From NCBI GenBank assembly GCA_025504975.1, contig JANUWI010000007.1, forward strand, positions 496,001 through 560,000: a stretch of DNA of 64,000 bases. Direction: 5' to 3'. Source of the stretch: Plenodomus lindquistii (lineage: Eukaryota; Ascomycota; Dothideomycetes; Pleosporales; Leptosphaeriaceae). Positions 46,568-57,385 of this stretch are shown in pieces. The stretch's first letter is position 1. Each line of letters begins with the position of its first letter. The position numbers and the translations under genes were made by a program. The notes beneath the pieces are model-generated. The model had not been told where the DNA came from. It did not search any database and saw only the letters and a list, made by a program, of their open reading frames with translations.

Positions 46568-48589
46568 CTAACAGAACAAATCGCTCATGTGGTTGGGTAT
46601 CTTGTCAGGCCTGATAATCTCGTGCCGCTGAGATGAGGCAGTAGAGGGACGCGACCCGCTGGACGGTGAGGGAGTGGATTGAATGCCAGCCTCCTCAAGA
46701 AGCTGCTCACTAGGCGTACGTGACTTCATCGGAGTCAAACTTTCTACTTCTGGGCGCTTTGGCGAGTGGTTGTTGCGCTCGTCTACATCTGACAGAGGCA
46801 ACAACATCTTGTACTCTGGTTTAACTTTTGTGAGCCTCTGTGGCTTTCTAGGAGTACTGGGGCCTCGAGACTTTGTGATCTGAATACCGTCCCCAAGGTT
46901 CTCTTTGGGCGTGGGTGAAGGCCGAGAGTTACGCTTTGATTCCACGATTGGGGGAGTCGGATCGGAAACTTTCGCAGGTGGCTTGCCTGCTGTCTTGACG
47001 GTGCTTTTGGTAGCCTTGAAAACGCTGGTGATGGCGGTGATCTCCTTCTTTGACTCTTTCTTCGCCTTGCTCTTGCTTGCTGGCGCCTTCTTTGGTTGCG
47101 CCTTGGGCCTTGTCACAAGTGGCTTCGTCGTGACATTGCCGTACAGGTCTTTTTGTCCGGCCAGCTTGCGCTTTGCGCCCTTCTTGGAAGGCGTTGTCGG
47201 CTCCTCTTTGACCAGTGAATGGGGAAGAATGCGTGGACTTTGACCGGGTGTCAACTGGCCTGCATTGCGGAAAACACCAGGCTTCTTAGGAGTGCCAATA
47301 ACAACCTCCACCTTCTTGTTTTCCTTGGCTTTGCTGATATCCTCGTCCGTGACTAGCTTGTAGTCCATTGGATCGTCCCATCTACGCATGTTGGCGTAGC
47401 GAGCAACCTCGTCACAGGGTCCCTTTACAACCAAATCCCACACATCCTCAAGATCCTTGCCCAGGGGTTCAGGATCGTTGTTGAGCCATACCGTGACTCC
47501 ATCCTTGCGATCGCGCACGATGTTGCACATTTCTCGTGCGATACGTCGCACACCAGGGACCTTGAGGGTGGTACCAGCCACGATAACGGCATCTGGTCGC
47601 ATGCGCATGTCGTAAGTTGCGCAAGACCCAATCGATTCATCGTCCGGGTTATGCTCATTGTACAAGACCATGCGTGGGCGAAGTCGTCCGATGCCGTGGC
47701 TACGCTTGTCAACGGCTTGCCGGGCCTGATCCTCGCTAACGCATTCTGCGCAAGGGGGAGGGGTAGGGCCATTGAACATTTCAGCGTCAAAGGGCTTAGT
47801 TGTGTGGCATTTTGAGCAGACCATGTAATCGAGACCTCCATGTACTTGAACAGTCCTAGGCCAGGGGCCCTTCTTGGGCAAAGGCACCTGGGTTTTAAGG
47901 GGTGGTAGCGACGTGTCGATACCATCGACATTTTGGGTGTAGAGACGCATCAGACGCCCCTCCTGAGCTAGTGTCGCGAGAAGGTGGTGGAAGGCCGTGG
48001 GCTGTGCAGACTTGGTATGGTGTGATAGTGTGCGCACCATATCGTGGAATGTCGAAGTGGAAGTATCGTCTTGATAGACGGACGCGTCGAAGAGGTCTTT
48101 GCCCGATGACTTGAGCTTGTGCTCTTTCTTGAGCGTAGTGAACAAGCCCGTGGCAGATCGGAAGTCGGGAATGCCCGCTGACACGGAAATGCCGGCTCCT
48201 GCTATGACGACGATCTTGCGCTTCTTGTGCAGAACGCTCAGTAGGCGTTTAAGCTGGGGCTGCTCGTCCTCGGCAACGATGGGGCCCGACAGATCGAGAA
48301 CGTCGGCCGTACGTTCCTTGGGCTCCACGAGCTTTCTCCTCTTGCGGGGAGGCGGACAATCGTCGTTGCTGGAGGGTGGTGAGGGCATGTCTTGGGGCGC
48401 AGGGGAGGTCTTGGCCGACGAGCGCCTTGATGAAGAAGGGGAGATGTATGCGGGCCGTTGAGCGAAAGACCGGTCGAACTCTGCGGGCGGTGTAGGAGAT
48501 CGCGAGAGCTCGGAGAGATCCGAGCCAGACTCAGAAGGAGGGGAGCTCAAGGGCGAGCTCGGCTCGTGGCCAAGCAAAGAAGAGGCCAT
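46568..48589 (-). CDS. NAD-dependent histone deacetylase, Hst3/Hst4-like sirtuin
   Basis: A single exon of 673 residues. An acidic/Ser-rich N-terminus ends in a basic cluster RKRRK, a likely nuclear signal. The catalytic core runs from about residue 105 to 390: VVIAGAGISVSAGIPDFRS binds NAD, RLYTQNVDGID and VQVHGGLDYMVCSKC carry the substrate loop, catalytic His and first zinc Cys pair, and PPPCAECV gives the second pair. RPRMVLYNEHNPD and VAGTTLKVPGVRR are characteristic of the Hst3/4 branch, which removes acetyl from histone H3 Lys56. The C-terminal 250 residues are Lys/Pro/Ser-rich and probably disordered. Confidence 0.92.
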   Translation of the reverse strand: MASSLLGHEPSSPLSSPPSESGSDLSELSRSPTPPAEFDRSFAQRPAYISPSSSRRSSAKTSPAPQDMPSPPSSNDDCPPPRKRRKLVEPKERTADVLDLSGPIVAEDEQPQLKRLLSVLHKKRKIVVIAGAGISVSAGIPDFRSATGLFTTLKKEHKLKSSGKDLFDASVYQDDTSTSTFHDMVRTLSHHTKSAQPTAFHHLLATLAQEGRLMRLYTQNVDGIDTSLPPLKTQVPLPKKGPWPRTVQVHGGLDYMVCSKCHTTKPFDAEMFNGPTPPPCAECVSEDQARQAVDKRSHGIGRLRPRMVLYNEHNPDDESIGSCATYDMRMRPDAVIVAGTTLKVPGVRRIAREMCNIVRDRKDGVTVWLNNDPEPLGKDLEDVWDLVVKGPCDEVARYANMRRWDDPMDYKLVTDEDISKAKENKKVEVVIGTPKKPGVFRNAGQLTPGQSPRILPHSLVKEEPTTPSKKGAKRKLAGQKDLYGNVTTKPLVTRPKAQPKKAPASKSKAKKESKKEITAITSVFKATKSTVKTAGKPPAKVSDPTPPIVESKRNSRPSPTPKENLGDGIQITKSRGPSTPRKPQRLTKVKPEYKMLLPLSDVDERNNHSPKRPEVESLTPMKSRTPSEQLLEEAGIQSTPSPSSGSRPSTASSQRHEIIRPDKIPNHMSDLFC

Positions 48590-49882
48590 GGTGAGGAAGG
48601 CAGGACAGTGGTGATTGCGGGGTGTGCAAACACAATAGGCAGCGGCGGCCGGGTGTGGTGGAGAAGGTTCAATGGGGCACGGTCACGGCCACGGTGAACG
48701 TGAATCGTCGCCCTGCCAACTCTGGGGATATTGCGCGTCTAGCGCAGCCACGCAGTTCAAAAAGCGTGTCGCAATCAGCGGTTTTATGACAGTTCAGAGG
48801 GTGCGACTGCCAACGGATCGCGATTTGAGCGCGTGTGGGGGTTTGCGTGGTGGTGGTGTGAAGGAAGAGCTGCGGGTCGCTGGTCGCTGCCGTGACCGCT
48901 GGTAGTGGATCCCCGTCGAGGAAATCCGTGAGTCCTGGGGGAGGCGCGCTAGGCCATCTTGACGGATCGAGGAGGCGCGACGGGCAGAGGGCAGGTGCGC
49001 GTCGGTGGGAGACGCGCCGTCGCGGTGGGGCGTTGGGCGGGCGAGACGGGGAGGCTGGAGAAGAGTGTTCGTTGGCGATGACAGAATGCCCGGACGACGA
49101 TTGACCTTGAATTTGCCAAGCCGCTGAACATCAACTCTCTGTTTACCTTTGGGACAGGCGCAGCTAGGCCGAATGCAACGCCAGACCGTGGGGACCAGCT
49201 TGGAGTCGGTCCACAAAGACAGCAGGCGAGCAAAGTGATCATGTCTACGTACTGTGGTACTCGACCAGTCTGCAGGATGCGGCACCAACGTGATGCGTGC
49301 GTCTTTGTCCAAGCAGGCCTCACTCTGTACCCATCGTCTTGCGTGCTAGCCACGGCGCTCATGCGCTCCCTGTCTGCCGGGCCTGCATACTGTGCAGCCG
49401 CGGGACCGAAGAACCGCAAAACCATATATTCGCGACATGGGTTGTAAAATTCTCACCAAGTGTCGCATGCGAAGCTCCAACTCGGCATGTGCCATCAAGT
49501 GTACAAAACTGCACGCCTCGCTGGTCCCGGCGCCAATCCGGGCTCGTCTTGCAGCACGAAGCTCTCGCGAACTGCACACGCCCGGCAACGAGGCTGCAGA
49601 AGGCTAGCAGGGGTCTCCGGCAACAAGCGAGGTCGAGGTCCTTCCAACCAGAGCTGCGGTGCGCAAACCTCCACGCAATCGACTGGAGCCTCTCACCCCC
49701 ATTTCCAATTCTCCGCGCTACTCCATGTCCACTTTCTTTTCCTGTGATACCCGGTGATCCCATCCTCATCAGTTTTGTTACTTTGAAAAGCGCGCGTGTT
49801 TGCAGTCTTCTCACCCCCACGCCTGTTCGCCTTGAACAGAGCAAACCGTCAGTGCGTCAGGTCGGAACAAGATCCGCCCATC
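48590..49882. promoter_or_regulatory. Divergent intergenic region between sirtuin and MED16 genes
   Basis: 1.3 kb between two start codons facing away from each other. ORFs here have no coding character that I can recognise. Confidence 0.5.
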
Positions 49883-52800
49883 ATGGATGCAGGATATACC
49901 ATGGATGTCGATGACCTCTTTGGTGACTCTGAGAATGTCAACTTACAAACCATTCACGTCGCACCTCCGATAAAGGGTCTTGCAAGACGAATCGATGAGC
50001 TGAGATCCAGCGGCTGTTGCCAGTAAGAGACGACCTATGGTAGTGGGAAACTTGAATTTACCCAGTCTTAACACAAGACAGGAGAATCACATGGTCCAAG
50101 AATGGCTGCGTTGCATACATCAGTCCGGATGGCTACAGCGTCAGGCTCAAGGTCTTCTCTCGGGATCCTGTCACTGGCAAGTGGGATCTGGGCAAAGATG
50201 TCCCACTGGAGTTTCCACCGGGACGTGACATCTACCCCTTGGTCCATTTATCATGGAGTCATCTCGGAAATGATCTTGCCATTGCGGACGAAGCGGGTCG
50301 CGTCATGGTCTTCTCATGCGCCATGGCCTTGGATCGACTGCAGTACATTCCCGTCGAGCTTGCCCACCCAGAATCGGAAGCGGACTGTGTTGTGGGAATG
50401 CACTGGCTAGCAATTCTGCCTTATGAACAAAAGGTGAACTTCATCGCTCAAGCCTGCATAACACCCACTAACCTAACTTAGAGCCATATCGCGTGGTCAG
50501 CTACTCGAGAAGGCGCCAAGTGGAAATGGAACATTCGCTCACACAAGTTCCACGACGCACATCATCCGATTGATAGCAAAGCCTCTTTCATATATCTCAA
50601 AAGGCATGGTGAATTGAGGCTTCGGTTTCAGCAGAGTGACAGTGCGTGGCAAGAAAGCTCTGCCCAACTAGGTCCAATGGTTTCCACGAAAGAACCCTTC
50701 ACCCATGCAGCCTTTGCATCTAACAACGGTATGGCATCCCCTCCACATTACCCGGTATGCTACTGACCATGTTACTCAGACAATAGTCTACTACTAGCAG
50801 CTTATGATGTGAAGCGGCGACTGCACCTTTACCGGGTTGAGACTGTCTGGCACATCACCACGGACAAGCAGAGCCAGCGCGTAGCACCATTTGAAAAGCC
50901 TACAATCCAAGTAGCACTAATTGCCTTGGAGGACGAGTCGAGCCCTGTCGACCTCACTGCAGCCAATCTGAGTAATGACACGGAACCGCAAGGTACCGCC
51001 GCCGCACAGTTAACGCATCTCAACTTCCTGCCTGTCACACCTGAGCAGAATGATGGCTCACTCCCCACAATCCAAGCCATTTTTGCGAAGCCGCCTAATA
51101 TGACTGTTTACGATCAGATGTCTGCTCAAGAAACGACGCATAGCGTTATCGTAAAGTGGACAGTCCTTCAAACGCAGCAGAACCAAGTACATCCAAGTTT
51201 GGACCAAGTTACTTCCAAGAAGAAGGGTGTGAACTCGGTCTCTACCCGGACTGTCTTTCAATTACAAAGGCAACCTGACTTCACTCTACATGCAGTCGTG
51301 TTAGCATTCTACCCTATTTGGTACAGCATGCTGTTAGCTTTCTGCTACAGTGATGGCACGCTCGAATTTAGGAAGCGTTCCACGCTGGAGACGATCATGC
51401 CAGATGGGAACACCGACACTGTGACATCCCTGCTACAAGTTGGCTATATCTTCCCGCATGCTGAACCATCGTTGCATATTGCCTTCTCTCCAAATCACTG
51501 CATGGCAGTCTGCATGCAACAAGAAGGAGGCATTAAACTGCGCTCAATGGAACACCAAAATGGTGCCATCACCGACGACGATGACCCGCGAAACTCTGCC
51601 GCACTCGCAGCGCTCATCCTGCAGTCCTCCTCAGCTGCAAATCAATACTACTCTAGCGACGACATCTTCGCCATTCTCGGACCACTCTCAGAGAAGCGTA
51701 AGCAGGACTTCACCGCCCTTCTCTTCGAAGGCCTCGATGTAAACATCGACTGCGGAGTCGACGACATGAACACTAACCACCTCATGCTTCTCGGCCGTAC
51801 CCCCTTCTTCGTCAAGATCCTCTCAGCCATGCATCTCCTCGGTCTCGAAGGCCCAGTCACCCGGACCCTAACCAGCAAAACCGCCTGGGAAATCCTCAAC
51901 ATCAAATACGTCACCCAAGTCCTCACCACAATCGCGCGCATGCACAGTCAAAAAGGCAGTCTCGAGACACAATCCCTCCGTCCCGAAGTCGTCCCCCAAC
52001 TCATCGGTATCTGCCGGTGGGTCATGCACTTCATGGCCTACATTCTCGACGAACTCTTCTCCCTCGGCCGCGCAATCGAAGACATACCGCCCGCATCTCT
52101 CACGCGCGACGTGCTCGAGCAGAAAATCCACGAACTGAACAAACCAGCCGTTCTCCTCCTCCTCTCCGCATTTCCCCGCTTCATGATGAAGTCGTGGGCA
52201 CAGCCCATTGCCTGGGCCAAACGCTCCGCAGACACCCTTACCCACTCCTCCACGCCAGTCCCCAGCCCCGAAATACGCAGACTCTATACACCGCTCCACT
52301 CGGCCGTCAACGAACTCCCCTTCGAATGGCGCTGGTTCGAAATGCTCGTCTCAGAAACCCAAAACCTAGTCCGGGGCACCTACAAAAAGGCCAACCTCAC
52401 CGACGCCCAACGCAACATGGTAGAGCGCGACCTCCTCCTCGGCAAAATCCCAAACATCCTGTTTCCAATTGCTAAACGCCTCGTTACCGATCGTCTGTGG
52501 AATAGCTCGCAGCCGGGTGGCTGTCTGGCGGATAAACTCGATGTCGGACGACTCATGTTCTTCGACACCACGTGGCTTGGCTTTACAGAGTCGAAGCGCG
52601 CAAAAGCATGGCATGAGACGCATGTCGTGGATATTTGTCAGAAAATGGTGATTAGGGGTACGGGCAGTGTTGTGCATCCTTGTTTGGCGGCGCAGCAGGT
52701 AGTGGCGCAGAATAGGAATCGAAGTGATAGTTTGAAGAGTGTGAATGGTGGTGGTGGGGGGATGGGAGAGGGAGACGCGAAGAAGCCGAGATTGAGGCAG

Positions 52801-52950
52801 TGTGTGCGGTGTGGTGAGTATATGGAGGATGTGGTGCAGGGGCTGCCTGGGTATAGTCAGCAGCACGCGAATTGGTTGATGGGCGTAGCGAAGCATTGTA
52901 ATTGTGGGAATAGCTGGATGTTGGCGGAGGAAAAGAAGGGGGCGAAGTAG
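49883..52950 (+). CDS. MED16: Mediator complex subunit 16 (Sin4 homologue)
   Basis: Exons 49883-50022, 50082-50433, 50482-50728 and 50780-52950 encode 969 residues. Each intron has a GT donor and a nearby CTAAC/CTGAC-like branch, and each junction keeps the family frame (SGCCQ-RITWSKNGCVAYIS; PYEQK-SHIAWSATREGAKW; ASNND-NSLLLAAYDVKRR). The N-terminal WD-like propeller contains LVHLSWSHLGNDLAIADEAGR. The C-terminus has a zinc-type CVRCGEYM and HCNCGNSW pair. Med16 sits in the Mediator tail and relays activator signals to RNA polymerase II. Confidence 0.93.
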
Positions 52951-53172
52951 AGGAGTGAGACCACATAGCAAGAACATATCTCTAGGCCTGTTGTTAGATA
53001 AACAATAGTTCATTACATGCAGCTCACGGCGTTGGAGATGGTTTGTGATCAATTGGTTCATTTCTTTTTCATTCAGATTCCGTCATATGCCTTCATCAGT
53101 CATGTGGCCTTCGTACATGGACGTAAAGAGGTATGAACAAGATGCGACGTGAAGCGAGCTTCATGAAGTCGT

Positions 53173-54671
53173 TTACGACTTCGCCGCACCAGCCTTGATG
53201 AGCAGAATATCACCGTCCTCGACGACGTATTCCTTGCCCTTGGTCATGATCTTACCCTTGGCCTTGACAGCAGCTTCGTCACCCTCCTCTTTGAGAACGT
53301 TGTAGTTGTATACGATGGCCTGAATAAAGGTCTTCTCAAAGTCGCCATGAATGACACCGGCAGCTTGCGGTGCCTTGGTACCATTCCTTATAGTCCATTG
53401 CCTGACCTCATCGGTACCGGTTGTGAAGAAGCTGCCAAGGTTGAGAGCCTTGCGCATAGTGAGGACAACCTTGGGCAGAGCAGACTTGGTGCCCAGGTTC
53501 TTGCACTCCTCCGCGGCCTCAGCGTCAGACATGGCGGCCAGACGCTCCTCGAATTGGACCGAGATGGGAATGACGGGGTCGCCGGTAGCGTTGGTCTTGA
53601 CCCATTCAGCGATCTTGGGCAGGTGCTTGTTCTTCTGGCGGATGTAGTCCTTCTCGCTGAGGTTGACGAGGTAGACGACGGGCTTGGCCGAGAGCAAGAA
53701 GAGAGGGTTAATGACCTCGACCTGACGAGTTGTAAGCAGATGTCCACTGGTGCAAGTCTTGATACATGGTAAAGAGCATTGTGCGTTGATCAGAAAAGGA
53801 AGTTACTTCAGAACGACCCGGCGTTACGGGGTCATCAGAGAGCTGGGATTATAGAGCAATCGCTCTTTGTCATCTTGTAGCAGGGGAGGGAGTGGGGGTA
53901 GGAAAAAGTGGCATACCTGCTTTGGCGACCAGTCGCCCTTCCGTACATCCTTGCCGTCCTTGAGCATGGCGAGGATCTGTTCGACAGTCGCCTGCTCCTC
54001 CTTGAGCTTCTTCATCTCCAAGCTCTGACCACCTCGCCGTGTCTCCTTGACGAGCTTCTCGAGGGACTTCTCGACGAACTCAATGTCCTTGAGGCGCAGC
54101 TCCTCAGAGATGATGTCCAAATCACGGATGGGGTCGACGTCGCCCTCAACGTGGATGATCTCAGCATCGTCGAAGCATCGGACGACCTGGAAGATGGCAT
54201 CGACGGCGCGAATGTGGGACAAGAAGGCGTTTCCGAGACCAGCACCAGTCGAGGCACCGCGCGTCAGACCGGCAATATCGTAGACGGTCAAGTTGGCGGG
54301 CACCTGCGACTTGGGCTTGTAGTGCTCGACGAGCCAGTCGAAGCGCTCATCGGGGACGATGACACGGGCCTCTTCAGGGTCGATGGTCGCATAGGGAAAG
54401 TTCTGCGCGCATGTCAGCGCCTTGGTGGCAGCGCAATGGCAGGTAGGGCAGGGCGCAACTTACGGCGGGGTTACCAAGCGAGCACTTTGTGATGGCCTGG
54501 AAGAGGGTGGATTTACCAACGTTTGCTAGGCCAACCTGGCGAGTACTGTTAATGTGAGAACGTGACAAGGCAGCGCGGCGCAGGGCTCTCACTCACGATG
54601 CCGCTCTTCAAGCTGTTGCCAGGCCTGCCGAGGGGGAGCTTCTCCTCCTTGACTTGCTTCTTGGGAGGCAT
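53173..54671 (-). CDS. OLA1: Obg-like ATPase 1 / YchF-family P-loop NTPase
   Basis: Exons 54671-54597, 54535-54464, 54402-53917 and 53721-53173 encode 393 residues from the canonical ATG. All introns are GT-AG; the last is 195 bp. Motifs: VGLANVGKSTLFQAIT (Walker A), NFPYATIDPEEARV, YDIAGLTRGASTGAGLGNAFL (G3), VYLVNLSEKDY (the NxxE form that favours ATP over GTP), and the C-terminal TGS-domain segments GTKAPQAAGVIHGDFEKTFI and VVEDGDILLIKAG. The protein binds ribosomes and is linked to translation and stress. The frame stays open upstream of the ATG into a leader described separately. Confidence 0.95.
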
Positions 54672-54863
54672 TTTCTTCTTCTTGGGCGCCGACGCGTAGG
54701 TGCGGACGGCTGTGCGGGAGAGGGAAAATTGGGCAGAGGTCTTGGTGGCAGAGAGGGAAGAAAAAAAGGGCGCCGAAAATTGGCAGACAGTACTTGCTGC
54801 CGGGCGGAATAAAGTGGGTATCAAAGAAGCAAAGGAAAGAGGAAGAAGCTTGGTGGGGGGCGT
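54672..54863 (-). other. In-frame non-AUG leader upstream of OLA1, presequence-like
   Basis: The 64 codons directly upstream of the OLA1 ATG are open in the same frame. They contain no acidic residue, several Arg/Lys and many Ser, Thr, Ala and Phe. The last part, SLSRTAVRTYASAPKKKK, looks like a mitochondrial targeting signal with a cleavage site. No ATG is in frame, but an ACG at 54863-54861 has A at position -3 (context CACCACGCC), and a TTG lies at 54824-54822. An alternative mitochondrial isoform is inferred, not shown. Confidence 0.45.
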
Positions 54864-55422
54864 GGTGAGATGCAGAGGGAGCTGCCCGCTCTCCTTGGGT
54901 TGTGGGTGGTGGGCAAAAAACGAGCTGCGGCGGCCAACCGAATTCTGCAGCTCTGGCTCACTATTTGAGCTCCCCGCTAATGAGCCGTTGCGGCGCGTGC
55001 ACTCGACACGACCAACAGTGTTTGGCCTGTTTGGCCTGTTTGCAGTCTACGCAAGTCGGATGTGATGTGATGGATGGATGCCCAGAGGGCCAGAGCGGAA
55101 TTGGAAGGTTCCTGTGCACGTCACACGTGCGAGCCGAGCGCTGGTATCACGGGCGCATGTAGCCGTCGCCCGTGATGCCATGTTCTCGTCTCGTCCCTCT
55201 CTCCACCGCATCATACCCTCGCCGCCGCCTCTGCACTCTCAACCCCCTCCGGGCTGGTCCCAATCACTCGCACATATTCTACCATCCCTCCCATTTTCTC
55301 AACGCCGTACATGTCACCTTTCCAGTATTCATGATACCCTAGTCTACCTAATCGGGACTGCCAAAGTGAGCTGCATCTGAAGTACGAGCGAACCACAACT
55401 GTTACACATCTCGCTCCTCGCA
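54864..55422. promoter_or_regulatory. Divergent promoter region of OLA1 and PPPDE genes
   Basis: 559 bases between two opposite-facing genes. A TTTGGCCTG direct repeat stands near 55021-55040. No other element is assigned. Confidence 0.45.
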
Positions 55423-56287
55423 ATGTCTTCGTCAAATCGACCAAAACCCCCTCGCAAGAGCTCCGGAGGAGGCAACCACAGAAGCACACTGTCGCTCCAG
55501 AGAACCGAAGTCATCATACACATCTACGATCTACTACCACCTGGCAAGGTCTCCACAGTGCTATGGGCGATTGGTAGTTCCCTCCTACACTCGGGCGTTG
55601 TCATTGGCGACAAGGAGTATGCATATGGCGGGCACGACCGGCGGAACCTGACTGGCGTGTATTGGACCAAGCCCGGTCAAGAGCCGCCGGGTGGGACTTT
55701 CAAGCAGGCAGTGCTCCATGGCTTCTCATTCCGGCCTCCAGAAGAGCTCGAAGCCATCATACAAGAGGCACAGTGATTGCATCTGCTCCCCAATGCTAAG
55801 CTGACAAGCACAGGCCTCGCAAGAGTTCCAAGGCACATCCTACAATCTACTCACCAAGAACTGCAACCACTTCACCTCCTACCTCTGCGAAAAGCTCACG
55901 GGTCGAACCGCTCCTGGTTGGCTCAACCGCGCCGCGAGCATAGGCGTAGCTCTCCCATGCGTTGTACCACGGGAATGGATTGCGCCACCGGAATATGATA
56001 CTGCGGATGGAGAGCTCCTTGACGAGGACTTTGAAGACGAAGGAGCGTCTATGCTTCGACACGACCGACAACGAGAGCGCTATCGTGCAGCTGCGAACCA
56101 AGCAGAGTGGGACGAAGAGGCGGGTTCTGCTGGTAGTAGTCGAAGTGAGCAAGGCGGCGCAGGATGGAATTCTCGGTTATCGGGAAGAGATGATGTGCCC
56201 CGGCTGGTCAACGTCACGGAGACCGATAGCAGTGGTAGGACGTTGCCGTCGGCGGAAAGAGCGCCATTGCCAAAGAATTTGAAATGA
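55423..56287 (+). CDS. PPPDE-fold (DeSI-like) putative deubiquitinase/deSUMOylase
   Basis: Exons 55423-55767 and 55814-56287 encode 272 residues. The permuted papain-like fold is indicated by VIIHIYDLLPPGKVSTVLWAIG with the catalytic His in SLLHSGVVI and the catalytic Cys in NLLTKNCNHFTSYLCEKLTG. GWLNRAASIGVALPCVVP matches fungal members. The tail is acidic and Ser/Gly-rich. The exon junction QE-ASQEF fits the family only if the 46-nt intron 55768-55813 begins with GC (AG-GCACAG) and ends CACAG with a GCTGAC branch; the nearby GT donor gives the wrong frame and an early stop. Confidence 0.85.
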
Positions 56288-56469
56288 CTCGCGAGAGAGA
56301 CATGGTCGTGTCCGTCTTCTATATGCATAATACCCCATCTTACATATCCATATCATGCTCGCACATAGCCTCGCAATGCTCAGGCATCTCATGATGCCGT
56401 ATGGTACAGGAAGAGTGGTCTTGACTCGATGTCGCAGAAAGCAAATACCCACACCTGAGACATGTCCAT

Positions 56470-57108
56470 CTAACCCAATCTCCTTGGCTTCTTGCTCCTG
56501 ACACCACCAAACTTTAACCTCGTGCTGTCACTCAGCTTTACAATCAGCGGCCGTATCCTCTTCCCCTCGGCTCCCAGTATCGCCTTGGTGACTGCTTCCC
56601 GGCCTGCCCCGAATCCCCTGTAGATTAACTCGAGCTTTTGGATCTGGGGGAGCAGGCCCTTGTCCTGGATTCTGCTCATGACAAAGGCCGCGAGTTGGTA
56701 GGCAGCATCATATGTGCCTCTTCCAGCCTTCCTGAAGCCAATGTTGCCGCATGAGACGGATATGAGGGCGTCTCGATTTGGCTTGGACAGTGTGATGTGT
56801 GTGTTGTGCTTTGTTGCATAAATGTGCATCTTGTGCTTGACGTCTTCGTCCCACTCCCTTGTGCGGAGGTCTTGAGGCCCGTAGCCTGGGATCAGATGGC
56901 CAAGCGCTTGGTTGTACTCGGCACGGCGGAAGGTTTGGTCGACATTGCCCATGAGCGAGTCCATGGACTGTTGGGGCTTGTCGCTGCCCGGATATGCGAG
57001 TGCGCGGGTCGAGTGCGAGAAGGGACGGAACGGCTGCGCATGGCGACACGAGGCACAGATGGTCGACTGCAGAGCGCGGAGGCCTCGCAGGGCGGTGTTT
57101 GGGGACAT
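56470..57108 (-). CDS. Mitochondrial small-subunit ribosomal protein uS11m
   Basis: A single exon of 212 residues. The N-terminus is Arg/Ser-rich with a few cysteines and serves as a likely presequence. The uS11 core shows KHNTHITLSKPNRDALISVS, GNIGFRKAGRGTYDAAYQLA, LIYRGFGAGREAV, and the end RLKFGGVRSKKPRRLG, which contacts the rRNA decoding platform. The ATG at 57108 is preceded by an in-frame extension without ATG. Its 5' leader carries a heptamer repeat. It is divergently paired with TIM44. Confidence 0.93.
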   Translation of the reverse strand: MSPNTALRGLRALQSTICASCRHAQPFRPFSHSTRALAYPGSDKPQQSMDSLMGNVDQTFRRAEYNQALGHLIPGYGPQDLRTREWDEDVKHKMHIYATKHNTHITLSKPNRDALISVSCGNIGFRKAGRGTYDAAYQLAAFVMSRIQDKGLLPQIQKLELIYRGFGAGREAVTKAILGAEGKRIRPLIVKLSDSTRLKFGGVRSKKPRRLG

Positions 57109-57385
57109 GGTAGCGGGTAGCGGGTAGCGGGTAGCGGGTTGCAGGCGACGGGCGTGCTGGACTGGCAATGGCTGCCCCAATCAGTCGACGAGGCGGGCGT
57201 GGGTGGTCGACCGAATTGGAATGTCGAAGAAGTTGCGAAGCGCTCGGGCCTTCCCCCAAATTCATCACTTCCGATGCGGCAAGAAAAGCATCGCCGCCAG
57301 CACGCCCCGCCACGCCTCACCTTCTGCAATCTTCTCACTCCGTCTTTGCTATCAGAGACGCCATCTCAATTGCACCCTCAAAAGC
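57109..57385. promoter_or_regulatory. Shared divergent promoter of uS11m and TIM44
   Basis: Only 277 bases separate the start codons. CCAAT boxes occur on the plus strand at 57177-57181 (CCAATCAG) and on the minus strand at 57215-57219. Hap-complex binding to CCAAT is known for fungal mitochondrial genes, which suits both products. Confidence 0.65.
57110..57137. repeat. Four copies of heptamer GTAGCGG
   Basis: Four perfect 7-bp units lie immediately upstream of the uS11m start codon, inside its leader. Confidence 0.9.

Noticed and set aside
52366..53061. 231-residue minus-strand frame over the MED16 3' end
   Set aside because: Complement of MED16 coding sequence; no coding character of its own.
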